Part shown: positions 36,016-49,490 of the stretch, piece by piece | How the letters are laid out: each line of letters begins with the position of its first letter | Numbering within the stretch: position 1 is the first letter of the stretch | NCBI RefSeq assembly: GCF_016920785.2 | Contig: NW_024609881.1 | Location: 46,966,710 to 47,030,709 of the forward strand | Length of the DNA stretch: 64,000 nucleotides | Direction: 5' to 3' | Source of the DNA: Ixodes scapularis | Taxonomy: Eukaryota > Arthropoda > Arachnida > Ixodida > Ixodidae | Notes under the pieces: generated by a model | Seen by the model: the letters and a program-made list of their open reading frames with translations, nothing else | Told to the model about the DNA's origin: nothing | Database searches by the model: none | Program-made: the position numbers and the translations under genes

Positions 36016-36929
36016 AACAAAGAGTTCTGAGTCAGCGCTGAGCGACTCTCTTATTTTTGTGTGCCCGTGAGTGCTTTACTTTTGATGTGCTTTAACGTTA
36101 AATAAAAAGTGAAGCCTGGTCAATGTGAACGCCTCCGCTTCATTAGTAATATCGTCCATAACGTGAGTCCCCCTAATACCGAATCATGATCATGAATAAT
36201 TAAAAATAAAAGTTGCTACAAAATGTCCTAAACTAAACAATTCTTAACCTTTGTAAGTTTGGGCTCTTCCTATGTTTTCGTGAGCTCTATTACCCAAAAA
36301 GCATAAGTGGACTTGATAAAAAAAACTGTAACTAGTTTTGTCATAAGCCTTTAAATTCTATTCAGCTTAAATTTGAAGCATGCGCCACCATCCCATGCTT
36401 CAGTTACCAGTTTTCCTTGTTTTATAGCAACCAGATGACCTTTGTTGTTTTGACGAGAAAAAACAAAAAATTGATGTTTATTCTAAATTTATTTCCTAAT
36501 TGTATTGAGACAAATAATAATTTCATGTCAGTTAATCACAGGCTGAGGTAGCAAGAATAAAACAAAAAAAAAACACTCAATAAAAGAGTATATACATTCA
36601 GCGGCTTCGATTTTGATTAAATTTTTGAGGAGCGTGAGAGTTACATGTGTGCCATTTTCACCATATCCTTGTCAGCCTCGGCTGAAAATAAATGAAGAAA
36701 TAACCTGTTTAGTATGTTGGCTATTTAACTGAAATAGTTTCTTAACTTTTCATTTAGAGGTTTTATGGGTTATGTTGCAATTTCTATATTGACAGCAATT
36801 GCTTTAGAGGCTAGACCATTACAAAGAATTAGCGAAGATGGCTTGTTGAGATATTCATTAAGTAGATTTCGCTTTTTCTTTATTGTTTTTTTGTACGACT
36901 TGAAAATTGGGCAGTTTGATACTTTAGCC
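36016..36929. other. Anonymous sequence right of the satellite
   Basis: No gene supported. A stretch at 36035-36160 (CTCTCTTATTTTTGTGTGCC, AATAAAAAGTGAAGCC, CGCCTCCGCTTCATTAG) has the look of an LTR end or a 3' UTR with a polyadenylation signal, but there is nothing to confirm either. Confidence 0.35.
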
Positions 36930-37617
36930 CAGAAGTCAGCAACCTTCTGCTGCAGCGGCCAAGCTGTTGCAAAACGTAGACGGAGAGGGCCGGACAGGGA
37001 AACGCAGAGAGAGGGCAGAGGGTCGGGTAGGGGTCACTGTATAAAAATAAAATATTAAATATACCTCCACGTGCACCAAGTGATATGCAAAGATGATCTT
37101 CTCTTTGAGGCACACGCACGATAAGATTACTTGAGTCGCCTTAATATTATTTTGGATGTTCAGTAGAGCTTGCCATTTTGCAAAAATTAACGTTAAACTT
37201 CTAACTGAAAGTCGTAACCATTTTAGAGATGCTCACCAGGCGGTCGTAAAACCCACTTTGAAAAGTATCGTCCCAAATATACACGTGCAGTAGCTAACAC
37301 TTTAATCAAGGCAGCTTCGACATTTCGTATATTTGAAAATTCTAAGGCAGGGAGGCCAGTGGAAAACAGAACAAAATCGTTCGTCCAAAATGCATTCTTC
37401 AGTTTCTTTGCTTGAAAACCAGCTGAACCGCGAACTCTATCTGGCTGATCTCTTGAGTCAGTACGTCATATTATAAATGTTTGCAACCAGACATATTATC
37501 TCGACCCGGAGTGTGTTTTTAGGGGGGGGGGGGGCATTTCTGGTGGCGGGCCGGCGGTCGTTTATTATTGCATCGCGGGTGGTATCCCGCCAGCGGGTCG
37601 TAGGTTGCTAAACCCTG
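36930..37617. mobile_element. Possible non-autonomous hAT remnant, 688 bp
   Basis: The left end CAGAAGTCAGCAACCT (36930-36945) and the right end AGGTTGCTAAACCCTG (37602-37617) match as imperfect inverted termini of the CAGnGGTnnGCAACCT type common in animal hAT elements. The flanking 8-mers (CTTTAGCC, CTAGTCCC) match at only 4 positions, so a target duplication is not convincing. No transposase frame. A poly-G tract is at 37522-37533. Confidence 0.4.
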
Positions 37618-40600
37618 CTAGTCCCATGTTCCAGTGGGAAGAAGCCGACCGTCGATGGGAAAAAACGTGCGTTTGGTATAAGGCGCGTGAATATATGGGA
37701 AAATCAGGCCATCTATCTACCTAAAGGTCCTTATTTTAAACTTGTTTTTTCTTCACGTTCCGTCCACTGAACAGCACGGGAAAATACTCCAAGGACGCAC
37801 CAGATCTATTAACACCATCGGCTCATTCCCCACAATACAGCGCGTTTTCGATGGTCACTATTCTAACTACAGAGGTATAGTGCCAACGGGACTAAAGCGA
37901 CAAAATCATCCTCACAAGCGTCATGATAAGCAGGGCTTGTTGTTCTTTTTAAACGCAACTTTTGAATCTGGAAAAAAAACAACACGAAAACTAATTGATG
38001 AGTATTGAGGAAACCATCGCGTTTTAACAACTATTTAAAATAGTCCAGCCTGTAACGGCAATCGTCGTGAATATTGCGTATGTAAAATGTCCCGAAAACG
38101 ATAATTAAAAAGGCAATTGCCAAACTCACTATATCAGTTATTCCCTCATCCGATGTCCACCTAGTCTCGTGACACTCGTAAATTCATCTGACAAAATTTT
38201 ATTTCATTTAAACTTAAACGCCCTTTAACAATGTTTCAATGCTAACACCCACTGAACGTTATTTCCTTGGCGGTAAACTTCTGCCCGCGCACCTAAATTT
38301 TAGATTTTTTTCCGTTACTTCTTTCCTTAATGTAACACATCTCTTACAATGTCTGGTGAATAATTTGTCTCACCATGAACGAAACCACAACTCAATGAAA
38401 TCCACGCACAGTTCGGTTATGGTACGTGGAACGCTATTCTGACCCTTAAGTTTATATCGGCTTCCTTTTTGGGTCCCTCAAGCTCTGCCTGATGACGTCA
38501 AAACTGTCTCATGCCTTCCGCATTAATCCTGGTGTTGGCACAACAGCAGAGTTGAAAACGGCAGACGCATGTATTTATATTCGCTTCGGTAATGATATTT
38601 ATTACTGGCAATTAAAAGATTGTCCAAACGAGACACGCTTTGTGTGGTGCAAAGGAAAAAAGATGCTCACGCATCTAGAGCAAGAAACGTGAAAGTTGCG
38701 GCCACTGCGTTCGTCTTCAGTGTGGGCAAATACTTTGTGAGGACATCAACCACGCTTTCCTCCTCACAGTCGTCTCTCCCCTAGCTTGCTCCCCGGGAAG
38801 TTCGACTGGCAACAAAAGCCGAAGCATTAACAGCAGCCAAACACTTGACAATCTCCAATCGCCAATACCCAATGGGCAATGACTGTACAATCCCCGTAAC
38901 AAGCATGCGTCAATTAAGTCATTGTCCAAGGACTAAAGTAAAAGGTAACTTTCACCACAAAAAAAAAAGAAAAGAAAGAAAGAACGTCCCAAAGCAGATA
39001 GCAGCCGAAGGAAACTTCAACTTCCAGTTCAGCAAACACTGTGACTGCTGAAAACGTGTCCTCCTTGGACGGCCCTTTAAAGGCACTATTACAGTGGTAT
39101 TTGGTAAACTTTCCTAATTTCTGGTGGTAACTTACGCTGGCGTCAAAGCAGGTATAAAATTCGATGCCGCGGCAGTAACTTCGGGGATGACAATACTGAA
39201 AAAAGTTCCATAAGGTGTTTGTCAATTAAATTTAGAGATCATTTCTTAAAAAAATTATGAGTGATGCATTTACGTAATCGATTCACCAATTCCTGAAATA
39301 TAAAACAATAAATATAGCAAAATATTCGCTAACCACTTGTGAACAAAAATAAAAAAATATGTACAAAATAACAAGCACTAGGTGAGTATTAAGACGGGAC
39401 ACAAAGCAATACCCAGCATTTAAAAGAAAAATTAACAAAAGCAAAGCCCGACATTTTTTTTCACGAAAATCGAAACGTTCGGTAACAATATCATATGGGA
39501 CAGAATTCCAGTGAGTAATAAAATGTTCGTAAGTGCAGAATACTCATAGTGGGCAATGCGATATACAATATTTCAGTTGATTGATATCAGAGTAATGCCA
39601 AGTCTCGTCAAAGCGATCTTGGCCATAGAGTTCTTTAAAATTTAATCACAGTCGTAAGAAATCATGCCACGAACGTGATAAATTCACATAGTGAAAGTTA
39701 AAAAGCCGGGGAAGGGAAGGGGGGGGGGGTAAATTTTGAAAAGGGCTGATTACTTTACCTTTAGTCAGGTGTGGTATGAATCAGAAAAAATGTTGACTAC
39801 AATTTGTATAAGCTTCAACACTATTTTGAAGATAAATTTTATACATGGTCCTCAGACCCCTGCTTTACTGCTGAGTCGAAAATTCATACGACGGTTCACG
39901 AAACGGCTTTTCACTTCTGATAAGCTGCGTTCTTCATGTTGATGCACAGCGCTTGACACTTTTGTGTTTCTTTACAAGCACCGCTTAGTCATTGACGTCA
40001 TTCTGGGTGTTATTAAAAAACTGAAGCATGACTATTAGTTCCGTCGACTGCAATACTGAGTAACAATTGTAGGAGACATATTTTGGGCCGCATAAATCCA
40101 AGCTTACTCTGATTTGTTTATTTTCGTATTCGCCCTGACGGCATCTCCCAGGGGCATTTGAAACACAGGCACGTCGACTGTTGAATTCCGTCTTAGGTAC
40201 AAATAATGATCGGTATATATAAAATTCTAGCACCATATGCTGCGGCTTGTTGCCGACTACTCCAGCAGAGGCAGTCGATCACAACGCGAAAAATTTCGGA
40301 CCATGCTGGAAAACACTCCTCACTAAAAATATTCCAGGTACTCTATAAAATCCTACCACATTTAAACGCCTCTTCCAACTCTCTATCCAGTCACGTCGTA
40401 ACGACAATTTTCAATTAATATTTTTATAAACTTTCTTTCAACCGAAGTACAGACGATAGAAATACCATAACAAATTATATCGCCACGTCTCACTAGAGTT
40501 TCTTTCACCATATGTCTATAGATTTTCTATAGACAACTTGACAGAATAGTAAGATCAACACGGAGAAGTGACATTACACTAAGTTGGGACCTTGTGGCGA

Positions 40601-41264
40601 AGGCTGCTTTTTTAAGCTATGTCAAACACTTATCGATTTGTGCAATGCTTCAAAGTTTGAGATACAGGTTACCAACCTTTGGAATTCAGTATAAATTATT
40701 GACCACAAAAAATAAACACTCTTCTAATATTTTTTTTCTTCTGGAGAGGAACGCGTTCAAATGATTGCCTTTTAAGCATATGTGGCGGTGGAGCAGTCAA
40801 CACTCTTGGATTACTAGAGCTATGAGTGCTTCCTTTCGTGTGCTTTTCTGATGTCTGTGTATGTGCACAAGAAACGTGGTGGATGTATTCGGACAAGCCT
40901 AAAGTTAATATCTAGAATTTCTTTTGTTTCAAATAAAAACCTACATGAATGTTTATATAAAGGAATAGGTGCGTTGTCGGAATCTGTCTTTTTTCATCCA
41001 ATTTCTATACAACAAGAAGAACTCTACAAGAAAGCTGTCAAAAGGCTATAGACGGATGGCAGAAAAGTGAACACATTTGTTTTTGAATAAATATAGCCTC
41101 TATACGCTATATGCTGTAAACTATTTGTAGAAAGTGAGTAGGTATTTTTCTGCAAGGTTTCTCTCCACGTATTGAAAGACATTAGACGGAAGTTCATCAG
41201 CATGGCCTACGGCGAGATATCAGGCCGTAAGTACGTCACGTGGAGCTATCCTATTCCTTAAATG
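37618..41264. other. Anonymous non-coding sequence
   Basis: I found no supportable gene in this 3.6-kb stretch. All frames are under 105 codons, lack family motifs and overlap on both strands. A poly-G tract lies near 39720-39729. Confidence 0.45.
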
Positions 41265-41266
41265 TA

Positions 41267-42256
41267 CAGTGGCCCAATTTTTTAATTACCTCAAGCGAGC
41301 GTCGAACGCCGGGACGGGCAGTGCCGCGCCGTTACGGGAGAGATTAAGCGCGTGCACACAAAGCCCTTTCTGATGGCAGCTTCGTCTGCTAGTCGACTCG
41401 GTTGATCTCACACGGCCCCTGCACCGTAGCAAAGGAGGGCAGGTCGCTTGCGATGTCGAAGTGCATCGCCTATTCACGGTAGCCTGCGTAGCCCCGACTG
41501 TTGTTGCTATATCCCTTTGCCTCATGCCGCCCATCGACATTCTCACAATACGTGCCCGTGTTTCTATGGGCACTCTAAGAGGCATAAGAATGTGCGCGCG
41601 CCCGCTTGTCAAAGAAAAGTGACCATCTGGCTACATATGCTAGAAGACGACAGCAACAACGCAGTTGATAATACAAAATACCAAGCGGAAACCCTGTCTG
41701 TACTAAGTTTTACTTTGTGTTGTACCGCAGCCGACGCCACGAGCCATCTTGGCCAGCGATGCGTGTCACGCGGCCTTCCATTAGGTACAACTGCACGTGG
41801 AAGCACGATGTCACGTGGCAGGGTGAAAGCACTGGATTCGTTTTGATGGCTCGTAGCATTGGCTGCGGAATATAGTTTAACGGATCGTTGCATGCATTTT
41901 GTCGTGTCACCGTATTTTTATTATTGTTGGTGCTCACAAAGTAAACGCAGACATGAAATTAAAAAAAAGAAACTTAATTTAACTTGAGATGACGCGCGGT
42001 TTATGCCGCGCCTGAGCAGTATCACGCAAGCAAGCGCTGTTCAAATTTTTGCTTAAAGGCGGTTAGCTATGCAACAGATAATGAACAGGGGCTGAGTGCG
42101 GGGAGCGGAATAGGCTAGCAGACGACGCTCGCAGCGGAAAGAGCTTTGTGCGCACGCGCCTAATCTCTCCCGTGTCGCCGCACGCCTCCGCGGCACGGCG
42201 CTGGCCGTCGCGGCGGTCGACGCTCGCTTGATATTATTAAAAAATTGGGCCACTGT
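41267..42256. mobile_element. Tc1/mariner remnant with long inverted repeats, 990 bp
   Basis: Both ends read CAGTGGCCCAATTTTTTAAT inward (41267-41286, and the complement ending at 42256). Each is flanked by TA (41265-41266 and 42257-42258), the Tc1/mariner target duplication. The inverted similarity continues for about 140 bases through TCAAGCGAGCGTCGA, GGGAGAGATTA and GCGCGTGC. The interior retains only the start of a transposase on the minus strand, so it is an internally deleted copy. Confidence 0.9.
41468..41612 (-). pseudogene. Tc1-type transposase, N-terminal DNA-binding fragment
   Basis: From the ATG at 41612, residues about 10-48 read as the first helix-turn-helix of Tc1-family transposases ('ETRARIVRMSMGGMRQRDIA' followed by 'TTVGATQATVNRR'). 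This part binds the inverted repeats in active elements. Beyond about residue 48 the frame runs into unrelated sequence and then the terminal repeat. The second helix-turn-helix and the DDE catalytic domain are missing. Internal deletion makes this a non-autonomous copy. Confidence 0.8.
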
Positions 42257-42258
42257 AC

Positions 42259-45200
42259 ATAGAGGTCTCTTACTTTGATATCAGTTAACTTGAGGCTGGG
42301 GCACAAAAACGAAAACATTCGGATTCGAAAATGCAGCAAAGTTAAGGACAGACAAGGTATCGATATTTCCTATGGAAACAATATATAGAAGTCTTAATTT
42401 ATATTACGAAAGTATCAGCTTTATTATATTTTCACGTTGGTTACCCCAAACTAAGATCTTGCAGTATCGCAAACTTCCACCAACACGCCTGAACTCCTGT
42501 TTATTTTTTCGTTACTTCAGTCTCCACCGTGGCTCACACCTCTTCCAACCACAGGTGATTTAAATCTCTGCATCCTGTACCATATTACCATGTATTACAA
42601 TCCACGCATAACATATTATAATACATGGAAGTTGGAAAGCTTTTTCGACTCTTGTGTGCCAGTGTTGAATAATATTTGGTATCCCGATCAGAGCAGAGGC
42701 TAACCAGATCGGCCGCCATTTTTAAACAATCCCATCTATGTCGTGCACCGCGCTACATGAAATGTGTGTGTGTCTAGTCGGCGCTAATCACTTTGACACT
42801 AAGAGGGGCTCTGTGAAAACGCAGAACTACAGGCTGGAGAGCAGCAAAAGCATAGAAATATAAGCTTCTCGTTTGGACCTAGGCGCTCCACCAGTGAGCG
42901 AAGTAAACCTCTTAAATAGACGCAGAAAAATAATTATCATTTATTTTTGTACTCGACGTCATCTGTGAATGCCATCTGTAGAAATTCGTACACTGCACGC
43001 TACAAAAAAAAAAAAAAAATAAATAAAAAAAAAACTGAGTAGATTTTAAGTTACACTACCGTGCCACAAGAGATATAAAAATATATAAATGTTAGACCGC
43101 TGATCTCCATTTTAATTGTGTGGGTTGCGCGTCCTCGCGTGGTCGCTGAACCTAAGTGCGGCCACCGGAAGTTCAAAATCGGCCATCTTGGGCCTGCGTT
43201 AAGTCAGCCGGGTGAAGAGAAGTAGAGGATGGGCAGCTGCGTGCTGAAAGACCTGTTTACTGCTCGTTCGTCATCACCCGCCAAAGAAATTTTTTGATAA
43301 TAAATCTGTTTAAACTCTCCTATAGCCGCATTTTAGAACCAATGGAATTTTTAAGCAGTGAAATGCTTTTAACGGCACCCCCAAACCCCAAAATTGTATC
43401 CGTCCGTCCATCCGACGGTACATTTTCCGCTGAATTTAGAAGGCAAATCGACGTCACGTGACCTACAGGCCAATTCTGTTTCGCAGCTTAATTACGAGGG
43501 TTAATTTATGTCACGTGACCTGACATCACAACCCCCACAGTCCAATTCAATTTCTCTGTTAAAGCCTTCAGGAAAACAGGTTTGTTTTTGCGAGCGGAGC
43601 GTGAACCCTTTAAGCTCCGAGGATTGTGTGGTGCCTGATAGATAAGTAGGTGTTTGTTGATATAATCAATGTCTGCTACGCTGCTTGCCTTCTGTTTTTT
43701 CACTAATAAAACTTTAGTTCTGAGAACAGCTTCGTCCTTTTGTGTTCGTCGTCTTTACACCGTCTTCGTCGTTTGAGTGGTTTTCATCATGTGTAATGTT
43801 CACCAACACGCCCAATTCTGTACCTTACAGAAGTGTAGTTATTATATAGGTCAGGAGTAACAACGGTGACAGTGTGCAGCTTTGAAGGCCGAGGGTGGCT
43901 TGCCGTAGAAGGGCACAATCACACAAAGGCAACGTGTGGAATAGCCAGCATGAACGTATGAAAACATACATGTCCATGAAAGTAAGAATCCTCGATATAC
44001 TACTGACTGTTCTATCCTGTTTTAAAGCTCACCAAAAGCTTAAAAGATTTTCTGGCACCGCGTTGTTGCGCATGCACTTTCGGATTCTTTTCATTTACAG
44101 TTTTGCTTCTTAGGTTTTATTCAGACCATATTTAAGTTTTCGAACGTTTTCCTGTTTTTTGAGTTCCTAAAGTTTTCAGTTCAGCTTTCGCTGCGTCAAA
44201 AGTAAACCACAAAAAAAAATAACACTCCCTCAAGTATTAATCTGGGAGCAATATACCCCAACAGCTTAACACATATTAGAAACATTGTTTTCTTTTTACA
44301 TAACTGACAAAGTTTAATGATAATAAATTCATCTATTTTACGCAGGATCCGACAGCCTCGATATAAAAAGAAGAAAAAAAAACTGCGAGCTTTTCTCCGC
44401 ATACGCTCAATGGCCGGTCAGGTTTTCTCCGCAACCGCCGGTTTTGCGGTAATTTTTCTCCGGTGAGCTTTTGTCCGGGATTTGTTCGGGGACGGGAAGT
44501 GACGTCGATTTACTTAACCTAAAATCTGCACCAAGGACTGTGTCCAATCTATACGTCCTCGGAAATGCCTTCAGGTTGTGAGGAATCTCATGAAAATATG
44601 GGATTGAAGAAAAACGGTTCCTTGATTTCTGTTCCTTTTCTCTCCTATACCTTGGTTAAACAATTCTAATTGCCGTTTGATAAAACTGTCATCATATTTT
44701 ACATAATAACCCTTTTCCACTGCCTTTCTACCAGTTCAGTGATATGATGGACACACGACTTTTTAATGCGTTCCTGACCCGTAACTTTACAATCCCAGCC
44801 TTTACGGTCTTCGAATTTCCTTTCCGCATTCTCAACATGGCCCTTGATTCACGTGGATAAGTAAATCTGGAAACTGCAGGACATCTTCCTCCGCTTTTTC
44901 CACCGTAAACTTCAATTCTCGAGCAGATGACCCAAAAAACAAAAAGAAAAATGTAATGTCGATATTTATATATATAATTTTATATGTGAATTTTGAGTTT
45001 TTTTTTATTATTCTGATTGACCAAATTGTCTGCAACGCACACTTTTGTTTTTCTGTGTTTTTTTTTCCTGACGTGCGTTGGCCCGAAGTCTGTCCCTGTG
45101 TTGCTGTTTGTTGTTGTTGTTGTTGTTGTTTGAAGGGGGGGGGGGGGGGTATTACGTGGAGAGCGCGCCTTTTTAATCAAAAGTGAGAACTGTGTTTCGA

Positions 45201-46365
45201 ATAGAAGGGAAGAGGGAGATACTTTTGTTCAAGTTTTGAAGAGGATTGTTGATGCCTTATCGCGTCGACCTGTAATGTTGTCCTCATTCTTACATTCTGT
45301 GACGGAGGCTATGGCGCTTGATTTGTATAGACATCGTCCTTTTGTGTTGGTGGTGATGACCTTAATATTGAGACTCTATAAGGAGTTAGACTAAATAAAC
45401 AAGTTAGCTGAGTTTGGGACGTCGTCCTGTCTAATTCTCGTCTCTTTTACGTGTTGATATTTCTTCTTTACCCCAGTAACTGGTTAATTCAGCATGGTTA
45501 ATATTCACCAACTCGCCTGCACCCTTACCCTATTTTCTACGGTAATCGTCTCTATAAAACAATACGTGCGCTTTTTATAGGCCTTGTTAACATGCCAAAG
45601 TTTGTAGAACAATGCATAAGTAACACAACTAACATCGCTTGCTCTCGTTAGCCGTTCAAGTCGGCGCTCCGCCTCAAGCTCGAGCTTTCTGCTTTCGATA
45701 ACACCTCGGCGTAGGCGTAGCCGAAGCCGGGAGGAAAGCGACGAGCACGTGAAGGAGGCGGGGCATCTTTTGGGCCCTTAGCCTGTCGCCAACTTCTGCT
45801 GCCGTCCGTGACCAAAAGCGTTACTGCAGTCGGCATTCGCGATCGGCTAAACGTTAACTCTGACGTCTTTATTTGGACTGATTTTGCTTTCATCAACGGA
45901 AATAAGAACAATGTCAGGGACTTGACACTGAAAGAATAAAACAGACTGGTGCCAGGGGAAGAGGAGCACATCTTTTAAGAAGACATGCTTGTCGTATCTT
46001 GACCCCGAATTTGTTTTTGTTTTTTCTTCCTGTATCAAGTCAACTTTACCAACAGGATCCACGATTAAAACACCAGAGACGGTGTTGCTTTAGGAATGCG
46101 ATGACTCAAAGCTTCCGTCGTGCATTTTACACAAACCAACAAACTTGTCCTTCACCACTCATGACAGATACCAAAAATTACAAGCCTCAGATCACGGCCA
46201 GGGAAATCTTGGTTGTGACGTCACGAACGAAAACCGTAAGAGGGCGACGCCAAAACATCTCGGAGCTAAAAACATTTTCGCGCTTCAATGGTCCTACATT
46301 TTCAAAAGCACCATACTAAGAAGTGCTATATTATAACAATATAACACTGAACAATATAAGAACAC
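42259..46365. other. Anonymous non-coding sequence with dispersed repeat pieces
   Basis: No gene supported. Pieces seen: a poly-A/AAAT run at 43002-43032; a CCGCTGAATTTAGAAGG / ATCGACGTCACGTGACCT patch at 43430-43460 related to the TTTAGCGG cluster; a possible Penelope-like 3' tail at 43705-43820; (TTG)n then poly-G at 45106-45150; and a second tail-like segment near 45390-45530. The frame at 45648-45971 on the minus strand is GC-rich at its end but matches nothing I know. Confidence 0.4.
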
Positions 46366-46368
46366 TGA

Positions 46369-46510
46369 GGGCCGGTTGCACCAACGTCGCTTACCTTAAC
46401 CCAAAGCGACTCTTTCCTAAGTCGGCCTAGCGCCCTAAACCGCGCCCGGATAAGCGTGGGTTTAAATTCCGGTTGCACCAACGTTAACCCTGCTTTACAG
46501 ACGCGCCCCT
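46369..46510 (+). repeat. Left Harbinger-like terminus
   Basis: GGGCCGGTTGCACCAACG at the tip, then AAGCGACTC/CTAAGTCGG stretches, then a second CCGGTTGCACCAACGTTAAC at about 46473. The repeated core suggests two protein-binding sites at the element end. Confidence 0.6.
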
Positions 46511-48488
46511 AGCTAAACGCTGGATTCGCCTAGGGAATGTGGGGACGAATAGAGCGAGCTAGGGAACGCTCAGAGGGCGAATACGATTGGCGGAGAGGAA
46601 TCACGTGATGTAAACAAAAAACTGCTGCTGTAGGCGCTGTAGGCGCCGTAGGCGTCTGCTTTTCACTGTATTTCTTCGGTGTGTAACGAATTGAAGGTCT
46701 CCAAATGTAATCATTTTTTCGCTTAATTTTCAAAAACAGGAGTCAAAGCTTTAAATAAACACGTATGCTCTTTACATCTGTGATTCTGTGTTTAATATCG
46801 GCTGATAACAGAATATCTTAACAGTAACAGTAGTTTTCGAGCTCACATTTTGAGATAAAGGAGCCATCGGGGGCCCAAAATCTCACTGAACGCAAGAAGG
46901 ACGTTCTACTCGCTACATCGCTGACGACAAAACATCATCGAGAATAAGCTAGCAGGTAAGATGACTACTAAAATCAAGTCATGCCTGATACCGATGAAGT
47001 TCAAAACAGTGACGAACTCGCCACGGCAGCTGCGAAAGTGCCTAGAAATCACCGAATAGAAGTCGAGAGATCGTCGCGAGGTCTTTGCATCGACCGTACT
47101 CGTTGCTATCAGCAAGGTGACAGAACAGCACTGCACTGTCGTTGAACATTCGCTGCAGCCTCAAACGGACTTCAGTTTCGCTGCCGGGTTCACAAAAAAA
47201 AAGTGAAATTTTTACTCGATATGTCCCTCCGCAGGCACAGATTACTCGTCAACTTTATATATGCCCCAGTACGCCAATATCCTGAAAACGGCAACCACGG
47301 TGAGCGGTTTGAGCAGCCTTGGGATCCCCAAATCTTTAACTCAAACCCGAGTCGTTTGGTTAGCGTATAATCGAAAGAATACAAAAGACAAATTACAACA
47401 GACTTTTCCCTGTAGCTTCTTTGTGACCTTTACTGCATTTATTGCAAATTACACAAGGGTGAGAGGCGGAAGCTAGGCTGTTGTCATAGAGGAAACAAGC
47501 TAAAACATTCAGAATCGGGAAAAGTTTGAGCTTTCTCGGTCACTGAAGCTCTTGGATTATGAACTTTAAACTCTCCAATGTATGTCATGTCAAAAGGTGG
47601 CTTGAACTAGTGAGAATAAAGTTCTTATTGTTGCTCATTTATATTCCTCGAACATAAAAGATCGCCCTTTATTGAAAGCATCATGCTGTGTTTTTTTATT
47701 TTCATATTTGTCTTTCTCACTGTTGTCTTTATTTGTGAATGACCAACTCACTCAACTTACCATTTCATAAAAAACACATTTGTTGAACTATGGAAATATG
47801 TACCTGTCTAGTGTATACGTAATTAAAGAGAATCGATTGTTTATAAAAGTTACAGACATTTATATAAACAATTATGTAAGCTTCCTTTGAAGGTTTGTCT
47901 TTTTGCACATTCTTGAAGTGAGTTATACGAACTACACAACTGAAATTCTACTTATCAGGCTATTTTCTAGATAGCACTGAAGGTCTCGCTTACAACATAT
48001 TGCTTGGCCAGTCATAGTCACCCAATAGATTGAAATATAAGCTAACAACCCCACAACACTTTCTTCAACACAGTTCTTTTGTTTAACAGCTATCGTTGAA
48101 TAGCTTCATGAATTTATTTCTCCACGGCCCAGGTTAGCTGTCTCTAACCTTTGTTCACTTGCTTTTTACTGTGAGTAGCAAGTCTTGCACAGAATGCAGG
48201 TCGTACAAATTCAGTATAGTTTCATTATGGGAAAGGGCAATTCAGGCTAAGCCACTAAGTATCAGAAACACCCAAGCACAGTGAGATATCACCTAGGGAA
48301 ACTTAATGTGCTTAATCTCAGTGTTGCATCCGTAATAAGAATTGAAGTACCCTTATGTCTGTCTTTTCAGTAAATTTTACATGATTTAGTTGCTGAAGCA
48401 TCTGTATGTTTGCACCATGTTAGAATTACATTTTCATGTGTAAATAATTTCGAATAATTTTAAGTGATCACTCTTTTTGTTTTCAAAG
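46511..48488. other. Anonymous sequence inside the Harbinger-like block
   Basis: No gene supported. I looked for the Myb/SANT-MADF partner protein often carried by Harbinger elements and did not find it. Near 47600-47780 there is an AATAAAGTTCTTATTG...GACCAACTCACTCAAC stretch resembling a Penelope-like 3' tail. Confidence 0.4.
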
Positions 48489-48489
48489 A

Positions 48490-49490
48490 TCAATCTACAA
48501 TCTATGGACGATGACCATCCCGTTGTAAAGAAAACTTTGTCGTAATAGCACCGTCTAAGACCAATGACTGACTACAATCGGAGAATGACAACCATCCCGT
48601 GGTAATTTCTCAGCACCTAACTGCTGTCTGGAGGCAAGTTGGGTCACGAAATAGAAAACTTTGTTGTAATAGCACCATCTAAGACCAATGACTGGCTACA
48701 ATCAGAGGACGACAACCATCCCGTGGTAGTTCTCAGCACTTCAGTGCCTTCTGGAGGCAAGTTGGGTCACCAGATAGAAAACTTTGTTGTAAAAGTACCA
48801 TCTAAGACCAATGACTGACTACAATCGGAGGATGACAACCATCCCGTGGTAGTTCTCAGCACTTCACTGCCTTCTGGAGGCCAAGTTGGGTTACCAGATA
48901 GAAAAATGTGTTGTAAAGGTACCGTCTAAGACCAATGACTGACTACAATCGGAGGACGACGACCATCCTGTGGTAATTCTCAGCACTTCAGTGCCTTCTG
49001 GAGGCAAGTTGGGTTACCAGCTAGAAAACTTTGTTGTAAAAGTACCGTTTAAAACCAATGACTGACTACAATCGGAGGATGACAACCATCTCGTGGTGGT
49101 TCTCAGCACTTCAATGCCGTCTGGAGGCAAGTTGGGTCAAGAAATAGATAACTTTGTCGTAATAGCACCGTCTAAGACTAATGACTGACTACAATCGGAT
49201 GATTACAACTATCCCGTGGTAGTTGTCAGCACTTCAGTGTCGTCTGGAGGCAAGTTGGGTCACGAAATAGAAAACTTTGTAGTAGTAGTACCATCTAAGA
49301 CCAATGCTTGACTACAACCTGAGGACAACGACCATCCCGTGGTAGTCTTTGTCACTTCAGTGCTGTCCGGAGGGACGTTGGGTCACCAGATAGAAATCTT
49401 TGTCGCAAGAGCATCGTCTAAGACCAATGATTGACTATGATTTGGAGACGACGACGATCACGTGATAGTCCTCAGCATTTCATTGCCCTC
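48490..49490. repeat. 123-bp tandem repeat, about 8 copies
   Basis: The marker CTAAGACCAATGACTGACTA recurs with spacings of 124, 123, 124, 123, 123, 123 and 123 bases (from about 48555 to 49424). Each unit also carries ACAACCATCCCGTGGTAG, CAGCACTTCAGTGCC and GGAGGCAAGTTGGGTCACnA. Units differ by roughly 5-15%, and the right edge decays after 49450. No coding content. Confidence 0.95.

Noticed and set aside
44196..45186. Poly-Phe/Val/Cys-like frames near A/T-runs and (TTG)n
   Set aside because: Low-complexity translations of homopolymers and microsatellites.
45648..45971. Possible host exon on the minus strand (107 codons, GC-rich)
   Set aside because: No recognisable domain, no splice or start support, and an overlapping frame of similar length.
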